Shown here: positions 27,246-52,670 of the stretch, in pieces
Layout: each line of letters starts with the position of its first letter
Position numbering within the stretch: position 1 is the first letter of the stretch
From: Rotaria macrura
Lineage: Eukaryota > Rotifera > Eurotatoria > Philodinida > Philodinidae
Assembly: GCA_900239685.1 (NCBI GenBank)
Contig: OENT01000213.1
Location: forward strand, 96,568-160,567
Direction: 5' to 3'
DNA length: 64,000 nt
Program-made: the position numbers and the translations under genes
Notes under the pieces: model-generated
Told to the model about the DNA's origin: nothing
Seen by the model: only the letters and a program-made list of their open reading frames with translations
Databases searched by the model: none

Positions 27246-27413
27246 TCAACATTTTCACAGTCATATTGTTTTCGTTTTCGAATTGATTTTTGTAATTCTA
27301 TAGTCATCTTGTCTTCTCTCGTTCCTTTTCTATTACATTCCAGTTTATTTTTCAACCATTTTACATTAGCAATAATTCACTTTTGTGAACGAATGTAAAT
27401 TCTGATTGTAGAT

Positions 27414-41313
<13,900 letters not shown>

Positions 41314-42391
41314 GAAGAAAAAGAACATTTTTTAAAAATCTTATTTCATTATTATTAACTTTTACTGGATATATTTATCATTTTTAAAAATCAACTAATT
41401 ATTAGAACGTTTTTCTTTTTATTTCAAGATCATTCGATTGTTGTTGTTGTTCATTCTTCATTTTTTTCTCTTAAAAAACAGAATTAACCAAAAATTTCTT
41501 TCATCATTATAGAATTAATCGAACAGCTTCGTTCTTTAGTTGCCACACGAAATCAATAAGACATAGAGCGTTCCCAAAAATAGATAACGACAAAGCATCT
41601 CCTCGAGTTAACATTGCGGCAACGATGTGCATCAGCAAATGAGTTTCAAACCAAAACACTCGATATTCAATGCATGCATATCATATTCGCACAACAAATC
41701 GAGTTTTTCAAAAGAAAATCTACATCAGTGCGAAACCTATGTCAATGAGACATACGGGTCGATACTATTCTGATCAACAGTGGACAAGTAGAAACACTAG
41801 ATTGAGTAATTCATATGCTCAGATGTTCTTACCACAGGAACAAAACTCGTTCTGTTTCCAGAATAAAAAACAGCAAATAATTCACATTGAATCGAATTTA
41901 CATGAGCAATATTATTATCTAGTGTGGTTTTCTTTGTAATATTTTGACTGGATTGTTTCGTTTCGTTGAACAATGAACCGTTAAATATTGATTCAATATC
42001 GACATCAACTATTTTTCTTTTACTCAACTCAACTAAATAGGCGTAAATTGAAGACAATCGATACAAAACTACAATCGCACGATTCGTACAAGTTGAAGAA
42101 GACTTGTGACTGATAATTAGACTGAATAAAGGCAGAGATGACATGTGCTCACGAATGCACAGAGTTCAGATTATGTTAATAGGAAAAGGAAATGATCGAA
42201 TCTGCGGATATTTAAAACAAATCATTCATCAAACTGATAAGAGAAAATCAAACTTCTCATTAAACCTTTCTTTCCAAGACAAATTTACAAAGGATTTTCA
42301 AAAGCGAAAATCTGAATTCTTGTTCGTCATGCAAACAAAGCGACAGTTACATTTTCAAGTTTATTTTCTATAGATTAAGTAAAAAGCTTCC
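41314..42391. other. Intergenic between COPA and the HAX1-like gene
   Basis: It holds the COPA 3'UTR and the upstream region of the HAX1-like gene. Open frames at 41670-41939 and 42143-42373 have low-complexity, AT-driven composition and no recognisable family. An in-frame TAA twelve bases before the downstream ATG closes off any upstream extension of that gene. Confidence 0.5.
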
Positions 42392-43036
42392 ATGGAGAAT
42401 CCTACCGATGATGATGACGATGATTTCACATTCAGCGGTATATTTTCTCCTGTCGAAAAGATCTTTGCAGATTTCGATCGATTATTTTCTGGTTTATCAG
42501 CTGGATTTTCCATACCGTCACAGGAATTCAATGATAATAATTCTCAATCGTCAACAAGTTTAAGAGATGAAGTACTTAAACAAGATATTCAAAGTAAAAC
42601 AAAGATATATTTGCCGAGAAAACAAATAGCAATTAATTCGACGCTATTTTTCATAGGTAATCAATACGGGGATGAAAATCTCGATTCCACGATTGAGAAC
42701 CACGGTCTTAATGGAACTTTTCCAAGAACATTTTCAAGTTCATCAATAATGACAACGATGCATCGAGAAACAACGCCGTCGGGAAAATGTATTATTGAAA
42801 AACAAATTCAACATTCATCAAAACAAAACGAAACCAATAAAACTGAAACGATAAGTAAAATATGCGGAGACAAACATCACACAACTATAAAACAAGACGG
42901 AAAGATTATACGTGAATATGGGAATGCAACACTAGACGAATTAGATCAAATGGATTCGTCATCGAACGATAACGATCATCAACCGATTATCGGAGGAAAA
43001 ACGCATTACGAGTTTTTTAAAAAACTTTTCTCGTAA
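42392..43036 (+). CDS. HAX1-like protein
   Basis: A single-exon gene of 214 residues. ATG 42392 is preceded by an in-frame TAA, which fixes the start within this exon. An acidic stretch opens the protein (TDDDDDDF), followed by FSPVEKIFADFDRLFSGL, which resembles the HAX1 segment around its FDxLxRDFxxIFxD motif. SLRDEVLKQ resembles the HAX1 LRDSMLK motif. The C-terminal half (TPSGKCIIEKQI, then DGKIIREYGN) resembles the HAX1 region with IVEERRTV and repeated Thr/Glu/Gly. HAX1 is a mostly disordered mitochondrial and ER-associated factor in cell survival and actin regulation. The usual N-terminal MSLFDLFRGFFG segment is missing, so the protein is shorter than vertebrate HAX1 (about 280). A polyadenylation signal (aataaa) overlaps the stop region. 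The assignment is by motif order, not strong identity. Confidence 0.6.
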   Translation: MENPTDDDDDDFTFSGIFSPVEKIFADFDRLFSGLSAGFSIPSQEFNDNNSQSSTSLRDEVLKQDIQSKTKIYLPRKQIAINSTLFFIGNQYGDENLDSTIENHGLNGTFPRTFSSSSIMTTMHRETTPSGKCIIEKQIQHSSKQNETNKTETISKICGDKHHTTIKQDGKIIREYGNATLDELDQMDSSSNDNDHQPIIGGKTHYEFFKKLFS

Positions 43037-44037
43037 ATAAAAATATTGTTGTTGCAATTGAATAGCCTTTTTCCTTGAAAATACAAAACAACAAAAAACG
43101 GAAGAATATCGCTACTATATCAATTTTAGTATTTATCTTCTTATTTACAAAACCTGCTTCATGTTTTATATATATATATATATGTTTTTTTTTTGTACTT
43201 AATATATTTTATTTGTTCCGCTTTGTCACAACTGAGTGTCTTTTCCGATCGAGAATGAACTCGTCGACAACAACATCATTTTCCTCAACAACGAGAGAAA
43301 AAAGAATAGAAAAGGTGTCAATGCACATCGGACGAGCATCCGACAGCATACAACAACTAGGAAAAGAACTCGATTCGTTTCTTTTACTCTTCATTCATGA
43401 TTGACTCATGTCAGAATATCAATTTAATCTTGTTATTAGTTTCGTCGATCGAATAGAAAACTATTTCAATATCGATCTTGGCTACACAGTCAACTGATGA
43501 GACACATCGGATGACATATTAGTATCATTCACGGAAGAAAATAGTTTTCTTTCGATGACATTCTGTAAAAAACAAAGGAAGAAAACTGTCAGTTACAGAA
43601 GACTTTCCTTTTCTTGCTACTTTCATTAGTCATAGAATAACATTGTTAAATAGGACATAAACGGAAGCGAAGAAAGCATTGTGAAAATTAAGAAAGTTAT
43701 TTTTCCTCTTTCGTCTGCGTCTTCTTTTTCTTTTATTTTCACTGATTCATTAAAAAGGATTGGTTGAAATAGAAAACGAGATTCTCGTTTTTTCTTTTTC
43801 TTCTGCTTCTTCTTCATCTCATCATCTAGCAAGAAGGCTATGAGCAACAACAAGGAATAAGTTGATGATTAAGGACTATTACCTATGGAAAGAGAAGTGA
43901 AGCACATTATTTAATTGGCCTCACGACAATCGAACAGAGTTGAATTTTCGTTTGTAAATCGAATCGGCAATTCACCTAGTGAACTTCTTTCTTATTTAAG
44001 ATTTGTTTGTTTTTATTCTCAATGACTAACATTTCTG
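43037..44037. other. Intergenic with a small unassigned ORF
   Basis: It contains an (AT)n tract at about 43166-43183 and a 49-codon ATG frame at 43255-43404 (MNSSTTTSFSSTTREKRIEK and onward) with non-random, coiled-coil-like composition but no identified family. The rest shows nothing recognisable. Confidence 0.4.
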
Positions 44038-45248
44038 ATGTCATCGACTGGTGGAAATCCCGAGAAACGATTAGATCTTGTACAAAAGACATATCATCTT
44101 CCATCACCAAACAACAAAATTGACAATTCTCCGTCAGATCGCCCATTAGTTGCAAAAGTGTCTAATCATCAACCATCTCGTAAAACGTCTGTACACGACG
44201 TTCATGAAGCCAACAACGACCAATTTAACAAGGTAAAACTTATATTTACTGAAGATCTTGAGAGAGCGAATATCCTGTTCATTTTGTTTTTGTTTTCGAA
44301 TTCGACATTCAGACAGTTGGAGAAATACATGAAGGTCTTGCTCGTTTAAATGGTTTATTAGAAACAATGACTGGCGCCGCTTCTATTCGAGAAGAATTCG
44401 GAAAAATAAAACTCCAATTAATAGTTAAAATTGCCGATTTCATTTATAAATTAACGAATGATGTAGGAAGAAGGTAATTTCATTTTGTTGAACAAATTTA
44501 CAATGGGAAAAGTTCGATTGTTTTCTTGCTACTGCTTCTTACACTAATTTAGGTCATCGAATGGTTTAAAAGGAAGTGCAACTAATTTAACCTATAATCC
44601 TCAACATATAGCATATTGCGTTGAATATTTTCGTAATCAACTAATTAAAGCTAAATATTTATTTTCCTCGTTAACATTATCAGCTTCGATTGGTTCATCG
44701 ACTCTTGAAAATATCGTTGTCAAATCTCTTTCTTCAATAAATCTGCAACAGACGTTATCCAATTCTCCAGATGGACAAAACAATGAGGATATTGTCGGAA
44801 TAAAAAAGTACTCATTCACAACGTTAACTAATTCAATGTAAATAGAGACATTGTTCGTTTAGGGACATTTCAAATTTAGAAGAATATATTTATTTACTGA
44901 ATCAACGTTATGCAAATCATATCGCGGATTGGCAAACATTAGGTTAGTTCTTCTTTTGTTCTTGTTTATCTTTGTTCCCATGGTAGTATCATTTTTATTT
45001 TTATTTTCTTTTCTTACTTTTCTATTTAAATAGAAGATGTAGCAGCAGGAACGACGATGATGACAGGAGAGGAAAAATTACTGACTACTAATGCTGGATT
45101 TAATACTCAACGATTAGGAATAACTCCATTAACGCAAAAATTATCAGCAACATCATCGACAACATCGATTGAACGTTCGAGTTTTTGTGCTCGATTGTAT
45201 CAGAAATGTCAAATAGTTTGTTGTATTTGTACACCAAATTATTTGTAA
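44038..45248 (+). CDS. Hypothetical five-exon protein
   Basis: Exons 44038-44232, 44313-44473, 44553-44807, 44863-44942 and 45034-45248 join in phase to 301 residues. All introns are 55-91 bp with GT-AG ends. I do not recognise the family. The N-terminal 65 residues are polar and probably disordered. A helical core follows (EIHEGLARLNGLLE, LIVKIADFIYKLTND, AYCVEYFRNQLIKAKYLFSS), then a Ser-rich region, a second helical patch (LEEYIYLLNQRYANHIADW), and a cysteine-rich tail (CARLYQKCQIVCCICTPNYL) that might be lipidated. There is no signal peptide and no clear membrane segment. The structure suggests a soluble, mostly helical cytoplasmic protein, possibly membrane-tethered through the terminal cysteines. 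Reading-frame continuity over five exons makes it a real gene. Confidence 0.75.
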
Positions 45249-48200
45249 CATTATATTCATTTTATCTGTGAATTGAAAATTTCCCCTTCTCTCTCGCTCT
45301 CTTATTTTAAATTGATGCAGGCATTGTTATTATCTTCTTTTCTTTTATATTGTGATCTTGTTTTTTTTTCTTTATGATGATCAAATCAGAAAAAAGACAC
45401 CAACAAATTAATGATCGTTTTTATCCGAGAGAAGGAAAATATTTGACGCGAAAGACTTTTCGTCTGGAAAGTTAGTTTTTATTTGGACGTATTCATTTTT
45501 CCGCTCGCATTTTCCCCGTATGTTTCTCAATCTAATTAGTCAAATGAGTGATTCTTCAGATGGCAGATCATTCAGATTAGCAGATTTCGGAAAATATCGT
45601 TAGAAGAATCTATTCAGGATATCGAGAGATTTTTCTATTAACAAAATATTTCTCTTTGAATGCGAACTTTGTTTTTAAATTTCAACATTCCAGTTGCCTT
45701 GAGTTGTCTTTTGTCGGCGATATTCCCTATCGTTGTTGCATGTCCTCAATCATATTACATAGACAATATTTATTAACAGGATATATGGGTGACACTCATG
45801 TTTCCGTCTTACATTTCAACGGTAACATTTCACAATAAAAGTAACTAATATTAATTTCCTATACTGTTTGATTATGCACGTTATTTACGGTATGCCATCA
45901 AATGTAAAAGAACAAAAGATTTTCTAATCGATCTCTTTTGTCCCTGTGAAGAACGTTCATGCTTACAAAATTAAAAAATACATCTGCGTCTTTGTCGTTT
46001 CACATACTGTTTTCGAATGACTTATTCATGAAAATAAAATGGATAAAGAATATAATCGTAATAAGATCATCTTAGAAAGAAACCGTTTTCAGACACAAGC
46101 ACAGTTTTCAACGTTCAAATCTTATAAAGAACTAAATAATAAGAAAAAGGCGTCTCGTTCTTTGACGAAGAAAAAACAACATATCAGTGAAGTTGCTTAC
46201 AGGATTGAATATGTGCAAGTATCATTCGTTGCTGGCTTCATTATACTAATACAACATATATCAACTGGAAAATCTCTGGCTGACTATAGTTGTTTTTACA
46301 AGGATAATCAATTACCAGGACAACTCTTCTTTTCATTTATTTATGCATTATGAACAGAACTTTTATCTTTCATAATCACGCCCGATAGCTCTGCCTGCCT
46401 TGCTGTTACTAGTCACTCGCTCTTGTTCCTGCGTGCTCCCATTCAAGCTAATATTATCATTACTATTCTTACATATTTATTTAATATCTAACTCACATGT
46501 GAATACATTACTTATCCTGATAAGTTGAGAAATACGATAATTAGTTTTTTTCAAAGTTCTAACTTGGCCAGTTGACATTTTCTTTGTTGATTCAATGACA
46601 AATCGAGAAAATCGATGAATGATATTTTTTCCTCTCCTCACTATTGCCATTGTAAATATAAATATTTGTCGAAGCAACCATTTTAAAAATAACTCGATTA
46701 TCTGAAATATTTGTCAACATATTTTTATCAAAACAGTTGCGAGAAATGATTTCAATTGTTCTTTAACAATAGAAGATTTTTCTGATGGATGTTGTTCAAA
46801 GTTTTTTCTCGTTGCTTGGAATCACCGTAAACGTATCTTATGCATGATGTTTTCCAGTTCTGTGGCAAAGAATTCAATAACAATCTTGCTTTTCTCTTCT
46901 CGTTACATTATCATCTTTCCTTGTCTATGCCTAAAGGGAAAGAAGCTAAACAAACATCAATATGAACTTCTGTTCACATTCACTTTCTTCTAGAAAATAA
47001 ATGAGTCTCGTCAGCAATTATTTGAAAAATATCAAACTCGATCTATGTAATATCCGATTCCCAATAGAACGAACTTTTACGAAGAGCCTAAGGCGAATTC
47101 TTGTTTTCATTAAGTTCATTTATGTTTTGGTATCGTTTAGAATTATGAAACGTTTTTCAGTTCTTGCTCGATGATCCGATAATATTCTCAGCTTCTTGAA
47201 AAGGTACCAGAATCAGTTATCAATTAGTATACAATTGTTCTCTCCTACAAAGAATCCTGTGTTTTATTATCCACAAATAAGATTCAATTAGTTTCAATAG
47301 AACTCAGTTGAACGATAAGTCCAAAGACGCATCTACAGCTATTCGACTAGATCGCTTAATCAATTTTTTTTGGTCTACATTTGACTAAGTGGGGTCTTGG
47401 AATTTCATGTCATTTCAATTTTAGTTCAGACGAACAAACGATAATGGATAAATGTATGGAAAGACATTTTAAAAATTTTCTTGAAATTCGAAATCATTGC
47501 TTATGACAATTAGTATCATTTTGAAACGAGTCTAAGGATGAATAATTATGTTGCCGCTGACGACTGTAATTGACGTTAGATGAATAGCGTAGTTTTTACA
47601 TAAACAGTCATTAGTATTCTTCTATGCCTCAAGTAGTTTTTGTAATTTTTTGACAACGAGTGTACAACGAGCTGTGTTGTCAAGAACACTGTCAGAATTT
47701 TGGATACGCTTGCACATGTTTAGTCGTTATTGGGAAACGAAATTTTTCACGACTACAGAAATCTTATTGAATAAGTTCTGTTTTGATGACATTGGAAAAC
47801 AAGAGAGATCATCCCTGAAAGAAGTGCCAGACACCCACATCATTATCTATGATAATATAATCTCAAAAGTGGGCGTTTTAAGAAAATTTTACTTGAGAGA
47901 GTCGTGAAGAATGGCGTAGCTAATTCTATACCGGGAAGGGGAGGGGAGACAAATGCATCGATATTCAATCATTCTTACAATTATATTAACGATAGAGTTC
48001 TAGATAATTCAATGAATCTCAAGGGTACTTCATGGTTCAACTAGCTAGAATGGTGATATTCGTTTTCTTCCTTGTTTAAGTTAACCTCGAGAATGTAAAA
48101 TATTTAAATCGATATGCTTTTTAAATACCGAATCCTTGTTCTGATTCATGTTAGCAGTGAAAATACTTTCAAGACGAACGTTTCTGTATTCATAATTAGC

Positions 48201-51200
48201 AGTTATTAATTTGTAAAAATGAAAAACCGAATTCTGTTTATATCGATTGATAACTACGAGCAAATACTTGAATACTTGTTCATGAATACATAAATGAGAA
48301 AACAAAGAGGCAACGAGACAAACCAGCAAAATTATAATTTTCCTTTAGTACTTATTCAATTTAGGTTTTTATTCACATATTGTCCATAGTTTTATTATCA
48401 TACAGATGATTTATCGCGTGTTTAATATTTCAATATTATAGACCTTCAGTTTGATTGTGGACACTTTTTCCGACCGATTAAGAAAAATTGCTAGCAAAGC
48501 AGAATCGGGCTAGGAGGCGGAGAAAGGAGGAGATCACCACACACGCAAAACTGTCCGCAAATTAGAATCGAGATGTAGGCATTAAAATGTCCACATTATT
48601 GAATCGAGCAAACATTTATCATCTGAAAAAAACATAAAGGTACACGTAGTTAGTACAGGTTGATTAAGAGTTTAACTATGTTTAGGTTCAGAATCTAGAT
48701 TATCCTTGTCAGATAAGTGTTCAATACATGAACGTATCGGTAACAAAGAGAACTCGATCTGTCTTGATAATCATTGAAATATTTTCGTTTATACTTCATA
48801 GTAAAAACATGACGTAGACAACATGCACCGTTCTGCGCTGGACTAGCTCTATAGAGATGATCAACTCTTTTGTATCGGGCTGCCTTGACTAATTATTTTA
48901 CTATTTCTACTTTTTGCCTGTTTCCATATTGAGGTCATTTTTCTACCCAACCGCCTGTCCAACTACGGTTTGCGAATAAGTTCTTTTTCTACTTAAGAAA
49001 AATTTCTCGTCATCAAGAAGAAACAGATCAGACGAAAGAGTTTATGCTATAGAAAAGACATATTCTAGTTGGCTCAATATATTTGTGAAAAGTATAATGT
49101 CTTGGGATACGTCGTGAAGATAATCCACAAACATGAACACTGCCGAACTTTGTCCGATGCAACAAAATTATTGACACGTTCGTTCGTCTATTGCAACGAA
49201 CTTATGGTAGGATAGAAGAAGAAAAGAATTTGCCATCACGTTTCAATGAAAAACTATCTGATCCGATGTTTTTCTCCGATTGGATTATTTGAATGATAAA
49301 CGATGCAGAAAAAATCGACGGTTTTTAGATTATTCGATAACTTATTCATAGATAAAGTTTTGTTTTGAATTGTCACAATTCTCGAAACAGAAAAGAATGA
49401 AGGAAAAAAGTTACGAGATTAGAACAAAATTCGAAGAAAGACTGTGACAAAAAATTCAACTCGTACCTTAATCACACGAGCTTGGATGAAAAAGATAGCG
49501 CGATACATAATTATCATAAAGCTATTCAAACCTACGGCCCGTAGGCCATGGCAACAATTAGATCTTCGAATGCTTTTAAATTCCATCTAACTTAATCAGA
49601 CATTAAGTTAAATAAATGCAATAACAACGACTTCTCTAATACTGTTACTTACTTTTGACAATTTATAATTACGGCAAATGCATTCACTGTGACGTTAATC
49701 AGTCTATAAATCCTATGAGGAATAGGGACATGAAAAGTTTAATGAACTTTCGAGAGAATTGAGCTAAAGTAATGATATAATCTTTCAGTCAGTGTCATGG
49801 TTACATAACGTTTTTTGAAACCACTATAGAGAGAGCAATTCAACTGTAGATTCAGTGATAATCTGATCAATGATACGGGCGATAAGTTTCACTTGAAAAA
49901 AGGCCACCATATGCGTAGAAACGAATGCCTCCCTAGATAAAACATAGCCAAATAACAGGAATCTATAACAAGATGAAATATACTTTCTTTGTTTTCCATT
50001 GTCTTCATATTTAATAACATTCAAAACAACCACAATCAACATTATGATCAGATCGAATACCAAATACTTCGCCATTCTACTTAAAGTGTTATGTCGAACA
50101 GCGAAAATAAAACAAAATTTACGTTTAGGAAAAATGATTTACGAATTGGATATGACCTACGTATGTGAATCGTTGATTCATTTTTAAAAACTTATTTGCT
50201 GACCTTTCCTTTTTCTAAGCCAATGTACATAAGTGAATTGCAGCCTGTTGCTAATGTTGGTACCAACATCTGAAAATATTCTTTTTTTCTAAATTCTGTG
50301 AATAGTATTTTTGTTGAAATGCTACGTCCATGTGGCACAGTATAAGTTTCAAAAACACCTGACTGGAGATACAATATATTTCAATTTAGATATACCAAAA
50401 AGACGTTCTTTTACATCGCATCATCTATTGCAAATCTCTTCAAAATAGAACTAGTTTAACAGCTAAATTTTCAACTCACCCTAGAGCTGTAACAAACAGA
50501 TGTGCTTTCATGAAAAATCTCAACGAAAGCGCACGATTCTTTCATAAACATCTCGTAGAGCAATTTGCAAATAGCCATTCCACGTATTTTCTAGCAATGT
50601 TTCTTTTTACATTTCACCAAATAAGGTGAATTTGTCCATAATGCAAAAGATAAGGAAGGATGAATTCCTTAATAATTAAGCAACTTTAAAAACTATATCT
50701 CCCCCGGTTACTGAAACATAGAACAGCGGGCATTGCCAAAGTAATTTCAATCTTCGCTTGAAAAATATTCTTTTACAAAGTCATTACATAAAATCTTTAT
50801 GCAAAAGATCGATTTTTGGACAGAAAATAAATGATTAAGGTAACATGACTTTTTATCAATTACTTGCAAACAAAGGCGTTCATTTTTTTTCTATACTTTC
50901 TTTTCCCTTCAAAATTATGTTTTGTAGAAAGATATTCGAAATACAGTATTCATCGACACAAAAATGACTCAGTTACCGTATCGAGCACCGCCGATTTAAG
51001 ACCATAGACAGAAGAGAATGCAAGCATTTGAAGTATATAATCTGAACAAATGCTCCGCGTTCTATAAACTGAGCTAAGGATTTCTTCTTTTGTTTTCTTT
51101 GATCATTCGAAAATATCTTTTTTTTTTAATACACTTTTCTTACTATACTACTGGTAATCAGTAATTCCGCAATGGTACAAGAAAATGGGCTGAGATTTCG

Positions 51201-52150
51201 AATGGCAATGAGTCCCTCAATATTAATGAAATCAAAAGTTACTAGTAAAATATGTTTAAACTGTCGATGATACAAAAAAGGGGTGATTTCCTCATTTACT
51301 CTTACATATTCATTATAAATACTTGTCGTGCATAGGCAGGTTTACGATGTTTTAAATTATGAATTGTATTTGTATTTTTCAATCCGAAGCAATTCTGGCG
51401 GTGAATATTGTTATCCTTATTTTTCGAAACTCGATCGAACAGAATGATAAAGTATCCGAATTTCAGCATTCTAGAGAAACATGTCAAACACAGTTCTGCG
51501 GCTATATTCAAGTCCAAATAGTCAGAACTACACTCGCATTTATTAATTATTAGGCAACATGTTAACATATCTGTATAATCGGCAAATCGGAATAAAATTG
51601 ATTAGTCGGGTGAAAACTGATGAACTCTTTGATTCTTCACATTGATATTATATACACAGTTTCTGTTACTTCGATGTATAACTCTCATAAAATCTACTAA
51701 TCTTAATTACCTATGTCAAATATGAATTCACTAATCTCTACTCGTTGTGAAATCGACAGACGCCATTATCTTCAGCTCTTTATTCACGAGAGCACACTTT
51801 GATGACGTAAGGAATGAGCCTGGCTATTCGTCCTAGTCTGACTCATCCTATGTCTTCTATTTTGTAAGTATTTCGTCGTGCCTAATACATAAGTTTTGTT
51901 CTTTTTATTCATGTACGTCATAAATCTATTTCTGTGTTTGTCATGATTGAAAATGATCGAGCTATATAATAAGGAAGGTGGAACATAGGAAAGGTAAGTA
52001 TGAACAAGTGCATCACAACTGGTCGCGTTAAAAGTGCTTCTCGCATAATTTTCTCAATAACTCAGTAGCTGGCTTTACTCTCTCTCTCGGTCCATCTGTA
52101 ATAAAATTAAATTCTTGACTTTCAGCGGAATTGTATCTTTTTAGATATAA
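45249..52150. other. Long gene-poor region
   Basis: 6.9 kb with no exon chain, RNA gene or recognised mobile element on either strand. Open frames are all under 105 codons, and several lack an ATG. A short perfect palindrome (ctacggcccgtag) lies near 49539. Confidence 0.4.
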
Positions 52151-52670
52151 ATGAACCTATTCAATATCAATAGATGTTTCGTCGCAATTATTCTTATTTT
52201 CATGAGCACAGGGGTAAAATGTTGGTATGAAGATGACGATGATGATGAATTGGAGCCAATCCGTACCAAATGTGTCTGGTACGTCAAAGGCTTTGATATC
52301 ACCGGAGTGACAGATACTGTCGTGTATACGTTCAAAGATGATAAAATTGCACATGCGTGTGACTGTTTCAAGAAGTACCGACAGCATTTTGACCCATGCG
52401 CCAGTTGGGTTTGGGAAATTCACTGAAGGATCATGCCATCGAACTTGTACCCTGTATTCAAATTTCAATCTACCTACCGCTGTGACCATTGACTTTGACA
52501 CGAGTAACTCTACCAATATCGGTGTGATCAGTGGTAACTCTTCACAATCGGGCGCCTTCGTTCCTCAGTATCAACTGTATGACAATAACAATAATGTGAT
52601 AGGCATCGACGAGAAATGCATATCCGGACCGCTCTGGGCTTTGAATGCCACAAAGATTCTTTGTTAATGA
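52151..52670 (+). pseudogene. Secreted cysteine-containing protein gene interrupted by a +1 frameshift
   Basis: ATG 52151 starts a signal peptide (MNLFNINRCFVAIILIFMST, cleavage near KC|WY). An acidic run and a cysteine-bearing domain follow (KCVWYVKGFDITGV, HACDCFKKYRQHFDPC). This frame stops at 52426. The next frame, already open from 52338, carries on without a gap (VGFGKFTEGSCHRTC to NATKILC, stop at 52667-52669). The simplest reading is one secreted protein of about 170 residues broken by one added base between 52338 and 52424, probably near the DPC codons. No intron fits. It could also be a sequencing error, or two overlapping short genes, which is less likely. I do not recognise the family. 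Polyadenylation signals (aataaa) follow at about 52700 and 52806. Confidence 0.55.
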
